Notes under the pieces: model-generated
The model's input: the letters and a program-made list of their open reading frames with translations, nothing else
Databases searched by the model: none
What the model was told of the DNA's origin: nothing
In this document: positions 16,313-24,855 of the stretch, in pieces
How positions within the stretch are numbered: position 1 is the first letter of the stretch
How the letters are laid out: the number at the start of each line of letters is the position of its first letter
Assembly: GCF_014764305.1 (NCBI RefSeq)
Contig: NZ_CP061703.1
Location: forward strand, 1,067,501-1,131,500
Direction of reading: 5' to 3'
Source: Mesoflavibacter profundi
Lineage (GTDB): Bacteria; Bacteroidota; Bacteroidia; Flavobacteriales; Flavobacteriaceae
DNA: 64,000 nucleotides
Position numbers and translations under genes: made by a program

Positions 16313-18565
16313 ATGAAGCTAGTTTCGCTCTTAATATCTCTTTTTTCTGTAATATGTGTAGCTCAAAATACATATACAATTTCTGGTACAGTTTCTTCAG
16401 AAAACGGAAGTATACCTTACTCTAACGTTTATTTGGAAAACACCAAAATTGGAACTACAACAAATGAAAACGGTTATTTCGAAATTAAAAACATCGCAAG
16501 TGGCAATTATACAATTGTTGCATCTTATGTTGGTTTTAAAACTGAAAAGAAACAAATTACAGTTGATAAAAACTTTAAAAACCTATCATTTCAACTTATA
16601 AATGACCAATCTTTAGATGAAGTCGTAGTTTCTGGAACATTAAAAGCGGTAAACCGATTAGAAAGTGCTGTTCCAGTAGAAGTGTATACGCCAACATTTT
16701 TCAAAAAAAACCCAACTCCAAATATTTTTGAAGCGTTGCAAAACGTAAACGGTGTAAGACCTCAACTTAATTGTAATGTGTGTAATACTGGCGATATACA
16801 CATTAACGGACTTGAAGGTCCATACACCTTAGTAATGATAGATGGTATGCCGATAGTTAGTGGTTTATCTACTGTTTATGGTTTATCTGGTATACCAAAC
16901 TCTTTAATAGAACAAGTCGAAATTGTTAAAGGTCCTGCATCTTCTTTATACGGTAGCGAAGCAGTTGGTGGATTAATAAATATTATCACAAAAAGTCCAG
17001 AGAATGCGCCAACGGTTTTTGCAGATAGTTTTATAAATTCTTGGGGCGAACTTAATGTTGACGCTGGTTTTAAAGCAAAAGTTGGCGAAAAAGCAACGTT
17101 ACTGTTTGGAACTAACTACTTTAAATATGATAATCCAATAGATAATAACAACGATAATTTTACAGATTTGACGCTTCAAGACCGAATTTCAATATTTAAT
17201 AAATGGGATTTTAAACGACAAGATAACCGCATATTTTCTATTGCTGGACGTTATTTTTATGAAGATAGATATGGCGGCGAATTACAATGGAATAAAAGTT
17301 TTCGTGGTGGAAACGAAGTTTACGGCGAAAGCATTTACACTAGCCGATTTGAAATTTTAGGTAAGTATCAATTACCAGTTAATGAGCATATCAATCTGCA
17401 ATTTTCATATTCTGATCATGACCAAAACTCAGTATATGGAGATACGCCATACTTAGCAAAACAACGTATTGGTTTTACGCAATTGGTTTGGGATAAACCT
17501 TTAAAAAATCACGATTTATTATTTGGTGCAGCGTTACGATACAACTATTATAACGACAATACAACAGCGACTTTAAATGCAGATGAAGTTACCATACCTT
17601 CTCTTTTTGTTCAAGATGAAATTAAGCTAAACGACAAACAAAATTTATTGTTTGGGTTAAGATATGATTATGATAACCGACATGGATCTATTCTAACACC
17701 TCGTATTGCTTACAAATACAAACCAACCGAAGACGATATTATTAGACTAAATGCAGGAACAGGTTTTAGAGTTGTAAACCTTTTTACCGAAGATCATGCT
17801 GCATTAACTGGTGCAAGAGATGTAATAATTGAAGAAACTTTAGATCCAGAACAATCGTACAATATTAACCTTAACTATCTAAAGAAATTTTACACTAAAA
17901 AAGGTATGATTTTCACTTTAGATGCTTCGGCTTGGTATACTTATTTTACTAATGCCATTTTACCAGATTATGATACTAATCCTAATCAAATTATTTACGA
18001 TAATTTAGATGGACATTCTGTTTCTAAAGGGTTAAGCTTAAACTTTGATGCTATTTTTGCAACAGGTTTTAAAGCAAATATTGGTGCGACAGTACAAGAT
18101 GTTACCCAAACTGAAAACAACATAACGACACGACAAATTTTAACCGAACGTTTTACAGGAACTTGGGGAATATCATATAAACATTATCCAACGCATCTAA
18201 CCATTGATTATACGGGTAATGTTTATGGACCAATGCGTTTACCAACTTTAGGCGATTTAGATCCAAGACAAGACTACTCGCCTACTTGGAGCATACAAAA
18301 CATACAATTAACCTACGATAAGTTTAAAAACCTTGACATTTATGGTGGCGTAAAAAACTTACTAGACTGGACACCAAATAAAGGCAACCCTTTTATCATT
18401 GCTAGAGCAAACGATCCTTTTGACGAGAATGTTCAATTTGATAATAATGGTAATGTTGTTGCAACACCAGATAACCCTTATGCATTAACCTTTGACCCAT
18501 CTTATGTCTATGCACCAAACCAAGGAATTAGAGTGTTTTTTGGGATGCGTTATACTTTAAAGTAA
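16313..18565 (+). CDS. TonB-dependent outer-membrane receptor, probably for a metal chelate
   Basis: 750 residues: signal peptide (cut near residue 18), a carboxypeptidase-regulatory-like beta domain at about 20-105, a plug with LIEQVEIVKGPASSLYGSEA and GGLINIITK at about 120-225, then a beta barrel ending in an aromatic-rich strand (GMRYTLK). The plug carries an unusual Cys pair, QLNCNVCNTGD, near residue 150, that might bind metal. It takes up a substrate with energy from TonB. It faces mntR-zupT over a shared palindrome, so metal-controlled uptake of Mn, Fe or Zn is likely; the ligand itself is unknown. Confidence 0.88.
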   Translation: MKLVSLLISLFSVICVAQNTYTISGTVSSENGSIPYSNVYLENTKIGTTTNENGYFEIKNIASGNYTIVASYVGFKTEKKQITVDKNFKNLSFQLINDQSLDEVVVSGTLKAVNRLESAVPVEVYTPTFFKKNPTPNIFEALQNVNGVRPQLNCNVCNTGDIHINGLEGPYTLVMIDGMPIVSGLSTVYGLSGIPNSLIEQVEIVKGPASSLYGSEAVGGLINIITKSPENAPTVFADSFINSWGELNVDAGFKAKVGEKATLLFGTNYFKYDNPIDNNNDNFTDLTLQDRISIFNKWDFKRQDNRIFSIAGRYFYEDRYGGELQWNKSFRGGNEVYGESIYTSRFEILGKYQLPVNEHINLQFSYSDHDQNSVYGDTPYLAKQRIGFTQLVWDKPLKNHDLLFGAALRYNYYNDNTTATLNADEVTIPSLFVQDEIKLNDKQNLLFGLRYDYDNRHGSILTPRIAYKYKPTEDDIIRLNAGTGFRVVNLFTEDHAALTGARDVIIEETLDPEQSYNINLNYLKKFYTKKGMIFTLDASAWYTYFTNAILPDYDTNPNQIIYDNLDGHSVSKGLSLNFDAIFATGFKANIGATVQDVTQTENNITTRQILTERFTGTWGISYKHYPTHLTIDYTGNVYGPMRLPTLGDLDPRQDYSPTWSIQNIQLTYDKFKNLDIYGGVKNLLDWTPNKGNPFIIARANDPFDENVQFDNNGNVVATPDNPYALTFDPSYVYAPNQGIRVFFGMRYTLK

Positions 18566-18567
18566 TT

Positions 18568-18978
18568 CTATTGTTTTTCTAAAGTCATACCTTTTACCCA
18601 AAACAAGTTAGATTGATAAAAACGTAAGGCTGTTTTAATAACTCTATCCGATGTGTCTCTTGGTGATTTAGATATGTATCTTGCTTTAGTTTCATTAAAA
18701 TCTAAAGTGAAAGTATCGTCTAAAGATGTAGATGAAAAAGAAACAACCTTTTTATCTATTTGCCAATGTCCTTTACCGTAAGTGTTGGTTTCTTTAGGTA
18801 TTCCGTTTTCATCTCTTTTATAATTATGAAAGCTGAAAGTTCCGTCTTGATGTAACGTTAAGGTACGCTTTAATTCAAATTGTTCAGAATTTGTATGCAA
18901 AAGGTACACGCCAGAAATATCTTGCGCTGTGCTTGAAACACTCCAAATAAAAAATAAAAGAGCAATGCTATATTTCAT
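18568..18978 (-). CDS. hypothetical secreted lipocalin-like protein
   Basis: 136 residues with a signal peptide (cut near STAQ, residue 19) and a beta-rich body. The opening DISGVYLLH and the segments DGTFSFH and GKGHWQIDKKVVSF resemble small secreted lipocalin-type domains in which a G-x-W motif is followed by beta strands. No catalytic motif is seen. It is convergent with the TonB receptor (two-base gap) and about 50 bases downstream of the TerB-DnaJ gene on the same strand. Confidence 0.6.
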   Translation of the reverse strand: MKYSIALLFFIWSVSSTAQDISGVYLLHTNSEQFELKRTLTLHQDGTFSFHNYKRDENGIPKETNTYGKGHWQIDKKVVSFSSTSLDDTFTLDFNETKARYISKSPRDTSDRVIKTALRFYQSNLFWVKGMTLEKQ

Positions 18979-19027
18979 ATTAAAAAAATTGAAAAGTTGA
19001 CTTCTATATTAATCACAGGAAGACAAA

Positions 19028-19816
19028 TTAAAACCCACGTTCTTTCTGTAACTGTTCGTAAGCTTTTTGTACTTGTCTAAACTTCGCTTCTGCGCCTTGT
19101 TTGTGTTCGTCGCCAAGATGCTCTACACGATCAGGATGATATTTCATCACCATTTTACGATACGCTCTTTTTATTTGGTCTACAGTTGCAGTTTTATCTA
19201 TTTCTAAAATTTTATACGCATTATCTGATTGATTATAAAACATCGCTTTTATACTATTATAATCACGACTGCTAATTCCTAAATAACCTGCAATGGTATA
19301 GATTTGACGCTCTTCTTCATCTATAACAATCTCATCTGCTTGTGCGATACCAAATAAAAAATGAAGCAGTTGTAAACGCGCTGCATGATCCATCATAGTT
19401 TTGATTTGCAAACAAACTTGACGCGTATTTATACTTTGATTATTAATTTGTTTAAATAATCTAAAGGCTTTGTTAGCTCTGTCCTTGCCATACATTTCTA
19501 CAAACTTCATACGAACATAATCAAGCTCACGTTGGTCTTGACTACCATCTGCTTTTATCACTACAGAAGCTAAGATTAGTAAACTAACTTCAAAATCTCC
19601 TGATGTTGTTTGCGCTCTTTTTTGTTGTTGTGTACGGTAATCTGGTCGTGTTCTGTATTTTGGTCTTTGTTGTTTTGGTTGTCCGTCACCTAACAAAGTT
19701 CCTTTACCATCTGCAAATGCGTCGCCAATACTACCTAATGCTAATCCGATTATTGCACCAATTGGTCCACCTAAAGACCATCCTAAAGTGGCACCAATCC
19801 ATTTTAATCCGCTCAT
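19028..19816 (-). CDS. TerB and DnaJ domain protein (DjlA-like)
   Basis: 262 residues from the ATG at 19816. The N-terminus has a glycine-rich hydrophobic segment (GATLGWSLGGPIGAIIGLALG), the middle a TerB-like helical domain (about 90-185, with IAQADEIVIDEEE), and the C-terminus a J domain with the HPD triad in KYHPDR. J domains stimulate Hsp70/DnaK. The frame stays open to 19990, but that extension is translation of a dispersed repeat (19891-19988) and has no family similarity, so the later start is used. Confidence 0.9.
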   Translation of the reverse strand: MSGLKWIGATLGWSLGGPIGAIIGLALGSIGDAFADGKGTLLGDGQPKQQRPKYRTRPDYRTQQQKRAQTTSGDFEVSLLILASVVIKADGSQDQRELDYVRMKFVEMYGKDRANKAFRLFKQINNQSINTRQVCLQIKTMMDHAARLQLLHFLFGIAQADEIVIDEEERQIYTIAGYLGISSRDYNSIKAMFYNQSDNAYKILEIDKTATVDQIKRAYRKMVMKYHPDRVEHLGDEHKQGAEAKFRQVQKAYEQLQKERGF

Positions 19817-19890
19817 TAATTTGTTTTTGTTGTAAATATAACACTTTGTAAGTATACTTTTTGTTGGTTTTGTTACTGGTTTTGGCAGAT

Positions 19891-19988
19891 AAGACGCGTT
19901 AAGGATAGAGGCTTTGTTGGAGCGCCTTGCAAAGCGCGACTGCCGATAGCCTGACCTTATGACACCATAGGTGTTATCAGGTAACGCC
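19891..19988 (-). repeat. structured dispersed repeat, copy 1
   Basis: A GC-richer intergenic element. Read on the minus strand it begins GGCGTTACCT, forms a hairpin ending in AGGT, continues with the core CGGCAGTCGC, forms a second small hairpin from GCGCTT to AAGGCGC, and ends with CAACAAAGCCTC and TAACGCGTC. The same blocks in the same order occur at 38839-38983, with different stem sequences that still pair. It lies between the TerB-DnaJ gene and brxA and is not part of either. Confidence 0.75.
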
Positions 19989-20014
19989 AAAATAACTTTT
20001 GCATGGTTTTTGTT

Positions 20015-20022
20015 TATCTTTG
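20015..20022 (+). promoter_or_regulatory. -7 element of the bacilliredoxin gene
   Basis: TATCTTTG fits TAnnTTTG and ends 37 bases before the ATG. A TTTTG lies upstream but with a spacer of only 13 bases, so the -33 part is doubtful. Confidence 0.45.
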
Positions 20023-20059
20023 CACAGAATAGATTTATAAATAAAAAAATTTCATAAAT

Positions 20060-20470
20060 ATGTATCCAGCAGAATTAGTAAAACCAATGCGCGAAGACTT
20101 AACAAACGTTGGTTTTGAAGAATTACATACACCTGAAGCTGTAGAAGCTGCATTAGCAAAAGAAGGTACAACGTTAGTAGTTGTAAATTCGGTTTGTGGT
20201 TGTGCTGCTGCTAACGCACGTCCAGGAGCAAAAATGAGTTTAAACAATCCTAAAAAACCTGACTATGCGGTTACGGTTTTTGCTGGTGTTGATAAAGAAG
20301 CTACTAATGTTGCTAGACAACATATGGTACCGTTTCCTCCAAGCTCACCAAGTATGGCGCTTTTTAAAAATGGCGAATTAGTACACATGTTAGAAAGACA
20401 TCATATTGAAGGTAGACCAGCAGAACTTATTGCTCAAAACCTTATGGATGCTTATAACGAGCATTGCTAA
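20060..20470 (+). CDS. bacilliredoxin, BrxA/BrxB family
   Basis: 136 residues over the full family length. The active site is Cys46-Gly-Cys48 in NSVCGCAAANARP, followed by the conserved HMVPFPPSSPS and HMLERHHIEGRP. In Firmicutes these proteins remove bacillithiol from proteins; many Bacteroidetes also make bacillithiol. It stands alone, with a -7 element upstream and a strong terminator after it. The short reverse-strand frame over its start is a shadow. Confidence 0.92.
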   Translation: MYPAELVKPMREDLTNVGFEELHTPEAVEAALAKEGTTLVVVNSVCGCAAANARPGAKMSLNNPKKPDYAVTVFAGVDKEATNVARQHMVPFPPSSPSMALFKNGELVHMLERHHIEGRPAELIAQNLMDAYNEHC

Positions 20471-20497
20471 GCCTTTATAACGATAAAGTATTATTTA

Positions 20498-20527
20498 AAA
20501 GCCACGATTTTTTATCGTGGTTTTTTT
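20498..20527 (+). terminator. terminator of the bacilliredoxin gene
   Basis: Stem CCACGAT (20502-20508) and ATCGTGG (20514-20520) with a T loop, followed by seven T. It is a typical intrinsic terminator 32 bases after the stop. Confidence 0.85.
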
Positions 20528-20534
20528 ATTTTTG
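20527..20534 (+). promoter_or_regulatory. -7 element of the plsC-type gene
   Basis: TATTTTTG fits TAnnTTTG, starts inside the T-run of the preceding terminator and ends 20 bases before the ATG at 20555. Confidence 0.45.
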
Positions 20535-20554
20535 AAACTTAAAAATCACTACAA

Positions 20555-21295
20555 ATGAGAAAACTTTTAGCTTATCCGTTAACTTGTATTTACTTCCTAT
20601 TTTTTGGGTTAAGCTTACTTGTTTTTCATCCAATACAATGGTTTTGTTTTAATGTGTTTGGCTATCAAACGCATAAAAAAAGTGTAGATTATCTTAATTT
20701 TTGCTTGACACGTTGCTTGCATTTCTTAGGCTGTAGCTATCAGTTTAAAGTGCCAAGCGATTTACCTAAAAATGTTCCAGTAATTATTGTGGCTAATCAC
20801 CAAAGCATGAACGATATTCCGCCAATAATCTGGTTTATGAGACGTTTTCATGTTAAGTTTATTAGCAAAAAGGAATTAGGTAAAGGTTTACCAAGTGTAT
20901 CTTATAATCTACGACATGGCGGATCGGTTTTAATAGATCGTAAAGACGCCAAACAAGCACTTAGTAAGATTAAAGAAATGGCAAACTATATAGAAACTCA
21001 TAATCGTGGAGTTGTTATTTTTCCTGAAGGTACGCGTAGTCGTGATGGACAACCAAAACCATTTCAAACTCGTGGATTAACCACATTAATTGAGCATGCA
21101 CCAAATGCATATATTTTCCCTGTTACGATAAATAATTCCTGGAAAACATTGATTTACGGGAAATTTCCTATGGGAATTGGTTACCGTCTAAAATATACGA
21201 TTCATAAACCATTAAAGGTGAGTGATTTCGATACTCAAACACTTATTGAAACCACTGAAAACACCATTAAAAACGCCATCACTTTTGAAAAATAA
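20555..21295 (+). CDS. plsC: 1-acyl-sn-glycerol-3-phosphate acyltransferase
   Basis: 246 residues with a hydrophobic N-terminus and the acyltransferase signature: NHQSMND (the HX4D catalytic motif), then FPEGTRSRDG. It adds the second acyl chain to lysophosphatidate at the inner membrane in phospholipid synthesis. The 3-prime end overlaps the TTG start of the HD-domain gene by 11 bases, so the two are coupled. Confidence 0.92.
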   Translation: MRKLLAYPLTCIYFLFFGLSLLVFHPIQWFCFNVFGYQTHKKSVDYLNFCLTRCLHFLGCSYQFKVPSDLPKNVPVIIVANHQSMNDIPPIIWFMRRFHVKFISKKELGKGLPSVSYNLRHGGSVLIDRKDAKQALSKIKEMANYIETHNRGVVIFPEGTRSRDGQPKPFQTRGLTTLIEHAPNAYIFPVTINNSWKTLIYGKFPMGIGYRLKYTIHKPLKVSDFDTQTLIETTENTIKNAITFEK

Positions 21296-21941
21296 TCAAA
21301 TTATTGAAGCTACTAAAACCTTTGTAAAAACCACTTTAAAAGATGCTGAAGGCGGACACGATTGGTTTCATACAGAACGTGTTTACAAGAATGCGTTATT
21401 AATTAGTAAAGGTGAAACGGTAGACGAGTTAGTTGTTGCACTTGGTGCCTTATTACACGACATTGCAGACAGCAAATTTAACAATGGAGATGATACTATT
21501 GGACCTAAAATAGCTGGAGAATTTTTAATGAAACAAAACGTATCTACCAAAGTAATTAATCACGTTATTAAAATTATTGAAAACGTGTCTTTTAGTTCTA
21601 ATATAGATAAGACTGATGCATTTAAGTCTAAAGAATTAGAAGTGATACAAGACGCAGATCGTTTGGATGCGCTTGGTGCTATTGGTATTGCACGTACCTT
21701 TAATTATGGTGGATTTAAAAATAGAGCACTTTACAATCCTGATATTAAACCTAATTTAAACCTTACAAAAGACGAATATAAAGCATCTACTGCACCAAGT
21801 ATAAATCATTTTTACGAAAAATTATTATTGTTAAAAGACAAAATGAATACCAAAACTGGTCGTAAAATTGCTGAAGAAAGACACAATTACATGGTCGATT
21901 TTTTAAAGCAGTTTTATGCTGAATGGCATGGTGAGAAGTAG
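21285..21941 (+). CDS. HD-domain phosphohydrolase
   Basis: 218 residues. The HD metal site is complete: H in GGHDWFHTERVY, the HD pair in ALLHDIADSKF and D in IQDADRLDALG. Proteins of this YedJ-like group hydrolyse phosphate esters, probably nucleotides. The frame opens at an ATG at 21222 inside plsC, but the first 21 codons have no family character; the TTG at 21285 gives M-K-N-N-Q-I-I-E-A-T-K, a normal start, and a short overlap with plsC. Confidence 0.85.
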   Translation: MKNNQIIEATKTFVKTTLKDAEGGHDWFHTERVYKNALLISKGETVDELVVALGALLHDIADSKFNNGDDTIGPKIAGEFLMKQNVSTKVINHVIKIIENVSFSSNIDKTDAFKSKELEVIQDADRLDALGAIGIARTFNYGGFKNRALYNPDIKPNLNLTKDEYKASTAPSINHFYEKLLLLKDKMNTKTGRKIAEERHNYMVDFLKQFYAEWHGEK

Positions 21942-21942
21942 T

Positions 21943-23016
21943 TTAAAATAACTTTAATTGTCCGTCTTTATAACTTTCGTGTAGGTTTGTATTTAATGTT
22001 GGCATTGCTTTATCCTTAAAATATTTAAGTTTAGCTAATTGCATTAAATCTGAAACTTGTTTTGCTATATTACCTTCACCTTTCATGCGAGTTGCAAATC
22101 TAGAATCGTTTAAATTTCCGTTGTGACAATCTTTAATTTGATTAAGTACTTTCTCTGCTTTATCGGGCATTTTTTTCTGTATCCAATCTGTAAATACTTG
22201 CCCAATTGCACCGTTAAGCCTTACTATAGTGTGTCCAATACTTAATGCTCCAGCTTCACTTACTGCTTTTGCTAATGGTAAAATTTCATGACTGTTTATA
22301 GATGGAATTATTGGTGCCAACATAACATTAACAGGTATATTATTTTCGCTTAAAATTTTTACAGTTTCAAGTCGTTTTTTTATGGTAGCTGTTCTTGGTT
22401 CTAATACACGTCGTGTTTGCTCTGATAAAGATGTAATCGAAATATTTACACTTATTAACTGGTCTTTTTGTAATGCTTTTAAAAGATCTAAATCTCTTAA
22501 AACCAACGCATTTTTAGTAATTATAGATACTGGATGTTTGTATTTTAAAAATAACTCTAAACATTTTCTGGTTATTTTAAATTGCTTTTCGGCTGGTTGG
22601 TAGCAATCTGTATTGCCAGACATAACTATGGTTTGCGCGTTCCAAGATTTCTTTTTTAAAATAGTTTCTAATAATTGTGGTGCATTTTTTTTTACCAGAA
22701 TACGTCTTTCAAAATCTAAACCTGCGCTATAGCCCCAAAATTCATGACTATTTCTTGCGTAACAATAAATACATCCATGCTCGCAACCTTGATACATATT
22801 CATAGAATACGACATACCAACATCTGGAGATTTTACTTTATTTACTATGGTTTTTGGATAGACTTCTAAATATTGTGTTTTGTCATTATCTGCTAATTCG
22901 CCTTCTTTTTCACAATACTCTAAAAAATCGGCTCTAATTTCATGTGACAATTCAAAAAAACGATTGCTTATATTTTGCTGCGCGCCACGTCCTTTTTTAA
23001 TCGAATTATTCAACAT
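21943..23016 (-). CDS. PA0069 family radical SAM protein
   Basis: 357 residues with a SplB/PA0069-type layout. Cys78, Cys82 and Cys85 in YQGCEHGCIYCYA bind the [4Fe-4S] cluster that cleaves S-adenosylmethionine; SVNISITSL and MLAPIIPSIN are TIM-barrel strands seen in this family. The substrate is unknown; spore photoproduct lyase-like DNA repair has been suggested for relatives. Stop lies one base after the stop of the convergent HD gene. Confidence 0.9.
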   Translation of the reverse strand: MLNNSIKKGRGAQQNISNRFFELSHEIRADFLEYCEKEGELADNDKTQYLEVYPKTIVNKVKSPDVGMSYSMNMYQGCEHGCIYCYARNSHEFWGYSAGLDFERRILVKKNAPQLLETILKKKSWNAQTIVMSGNTDCYQPAEKQFKITRKCLELFLKYKHPVSIITKNALVLRDLDLLKALQKDQLISVNISITSLSEQTRRVLEPRTATIKKRLETVKILSENNIPVNVMLAPIIPSINSHEILPLAKAVSEAGALSIGHTIVRLNGAIGQVFTDWIQKKMPDKAEKVLNQIKDCHNGNLNDSRFATRMKGEGNIAKQVSDLMQLAKLKYFKDKAMPTLNTNLHESYKDGQLKLF

Positions 23017-23097
23017 ATTTTATAATTTTTTGTAAAATTACAAAACATAAATTCGTAATTAATCATTTTACAAATTAATTATCAACATCATGTTTGA

Positions 23098-23967
23098 TTA
23101 ACCTATAAGATGTTGCATTTCGCTTCTGTAATGCGAAGCGCTTTTACCTGTATTTTCTTTGAAGATTTTATTAAAATGAGAAAAGTTATTAAATCCAGAC
23201 TCAAAACAAATATCGGTTATACTAATTTTACTTTCTAACAGCAATTTTGTTGCGTGTACAACTCTATATTCATTCACTAATTGCGTAAAAGTTTTTCCTG
23301 TTGCTTTTTTAAAATACCTACAAAAGGCAGGAACTGTCATACTAACTTGGTCTGCAACTTCTTCTAAACTTATATGATTTTGAAAATTTGCATTAATGTG
23401 TTTAAATATTTTATCAATTTTTAAACTGTCTTGTGGCTGAGTTTCAAAAGCATAACCATCTGCATTTAAAATAACATAATCTTTGGCTTGAGATAATAAG
23501 TGTAATATTTCTAATAGTTTAATTACACGTTTTGGACCATTATGTTTTGGCAACTTTTCTATCTTTGGTCCTACTATCTTTTTAGTTTCTGGTTTAAATA
23601 AAATTCCTTTTTTTGCTTTTTCTAACAAAATAGCAATGCTAGCCATTTCTGGAATATTAAAAAATTGATCACCCAAAAACTCTGGTCTAAATTGAATTAA
23701 TGTTTCTTTACCTTTAGATGTTAATCGATCTGTAAATCCATTATGAGGTAAATTAGAACCAATTAATATTAATTGACTGTTATTAAAATAGGATAAATGA
23801 CTTCCAATGTGACGCTTCCCTTTACCTTTATTTACATAAACTAACTCTATCTCTGGATGAAAATGCCAAAATGCATCACTTCTTTTACGCTTTTTTGTTT
23901 TTTGTACAGCTGTAATAGAACTTCCAAAGTCTGGTGTAATTTTTTCAAATGTTGGTTTTTGTAACAC
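23098..23967 (-). CDS. AraC family regulator with cupin sensor domain
   Basis: 289 residues: an N-terminal cupin-like domain (FHPEIELVYVNKGKGKRHIG, residues about 35-105) and a C-terminal double HTH (about 190-285, with SLEEVADQVSMTVPAFCRYF and SITDICFESGFNNFSHFNKIF). Such proteins sense a small molecule and activate or repress nearby genes. It is divergent from a small secreted-protein gene; the 212-base gap holds a long imperfect palindrome that is a candidate binding site. Confidence 0.9.
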   Translation of the reverse strand: MLQKPTFEKITPDFGSSITAVQKTKKRKRSDAFWHFHPEIELVYVNKGKGKRHIGSHLSYFNNSQLILIGSNLPHNGFTDRLTSKGKETLIQFRPEFLGDQFFNIPEMASIAILLEKAKKGILFKPETKKIVGPKIEKLPKHNGPKRVIKLLEILHLLSQAKDYVILNADGYAFETQPQDSLKIDKIFKHINANFQNHISLEEVADQVSMTVPAFCRYFKKATGKTFTQLVNEYRVVHATKLLLESKISITDICFESGFNNFSHFNKIFKENTGKSASHYRSEMQHLIG

Positions 23968-24042
23968 TTAATTAAAGTCGTTTAATTAGATAGCAAATTT
24001 ACAATATTTACTTTTTATAATCTATACCAAATTACCTCAGAA

Positions 24043-24100
24043 ATATACTATATTAACCTATATCGTTTTCGTAGCACTTATTGAGGTTAAAATAGTATAT
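24043..24100. promoter_or_regulatory. long inverted repeat in the araC / secreted-protein intergenic region
   Basis: Left arm 24043-24059 (ATATACTATATTAACCT) and right arm 24084-24100 pair at 16 of 17 positions around a 24-base loop. It is not followed by a T-run, and a TACATTTG -7 element for the plus-strand gene lies at 24143-24150, so an operator is more likely than a terminator. Confidence 0.45.
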
Positions 24101-24179
24101 ATTTTGACCAATATAGATGTTTTTTAAGGTTAGCTTTGGGCATACATTTGCATCATAACCCTCATAAAAAAGAAAAATT

Positions 24180-24782
24180 ATGAAAAATCTAATTAAAAAA
24201 AGCGCCTTAGTAGTTGCTGTATTAATTACTACTTTAAGTGTTGCAAACGAAGACAAGACATTTAGCGTTAATGCAAATGCAGAAAAAACGACGGTTACTA
24301 TTAAAAATGTAGATCAAGGACAACAATTATCTATTATAGACAACAACAATATTGTTATTTATAAAGAGAGAATAACTAAAAAAGGTTTATACCACAAAGT
24401 ATTTGATTTAACTGCTTTACCAGATGGTAATTATTATTTTGAATTAAATAAAGATTTAGCAATTCACACAATACCGTTTAATGTGATTTACAATCAAGTT
24501 ACTTTTGAAAAAGCTAAAGAAACTATTGTTTACAAACCATCTGTAAGAGTTAAAGACAATTTAGTTTTAGTGTCTCAATTATCATTAGACAAGTCACCAT
24601 TAAACATCGAATTATTATTTGACAAAAACAATACTGGCAACTTCGAACTTATACATGAAGATAAGTTAACAGATGCTGTTTCTCTTGAAAAGATTTATAA
24701 ATTATCTGAAAATGAAAAAGGGAATTACAAATTAATATTCACCACTGAAGGTAGAGTATTTGAAAAGAAATTTAACTTCTAG
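24180..24782 (+). CDS. hypothetical secreted beta-rich protein
   Basis: 200 residues with a signal peptide (cut near VANEDK, residue 23). The body is beta-rich with repeats of the pattern seen in small flavobacterial periplasmic or surface proteins: LPDGNYYFELNKD and ENEKGNYKLIFTTEGR. No enzyme motif is present. It has a TACATTTG promoter element, a single-gene transcript and a strong terminator. It may be a target of the divergent AraC regulator. Confidence 0.65.
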   Translation: MKNLIKKSALVVAVLITTLSVANEDKTFSVNANAEKTTVTIKNVDQGQQLSIIDNNNIVIYKERITKKGLYHKVFDLTALPDGNYYFELNKDLAIHTIPFNVIYNQVTFEKAKETIVYKPSVRVKDNLVLVSQLSLDKSPLNIELLFDKNNTGNFELIHEDKLTDAVSLEKIYKLSENEKGNYKLIFTTEGRVFEKKFNF

Positions 24783-24805
24783 TTAGTTAGATTTAGTTGA
24801 AAAAT

Positions 24806-24838
24806 AAAAAGTGAGCTTGTTAGGCTCACTTTTTTTAT
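24806..24838. terminator. bidirectional terminator
   Basis: GTGAGC (24811-24816) pairs with GCTCAC (24824-24829), extended by A and T runs on both sides. It separates the secreted-protein gene from the convergent enoyl-CoA hydratase gene. Confidence 0.8.
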
Positions 24839-24855
24839 GCAGTTAATTTTACTGT

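Noticed and set aside
19817-19990. 58-residue N-terminal extension of the TerB-DnaJ protein
   Set aside because: It is translation of the structured repeat (19891-19988) and of promoter DNA; the conserved protein begins at the ATG at 19816.
20035-20247. Reverse-strand ORF over the bacilliredoxin gene
   Set aside because: It lies in the shadow of a well-supported gene and has no features of a protein family.
24043-24100. Palindrome as a transcription terminator
   Set aside because: AT-only stem with a 24-base loop and no T-run directly after either arm; an operator fits better.
24053-24256. Reverse ORF covering the araC / secreted-protein gap
   Set aside because: It overlaps a promoter element, a palindrome and the signal-peptide codons of the plus gene, with no family similarity.
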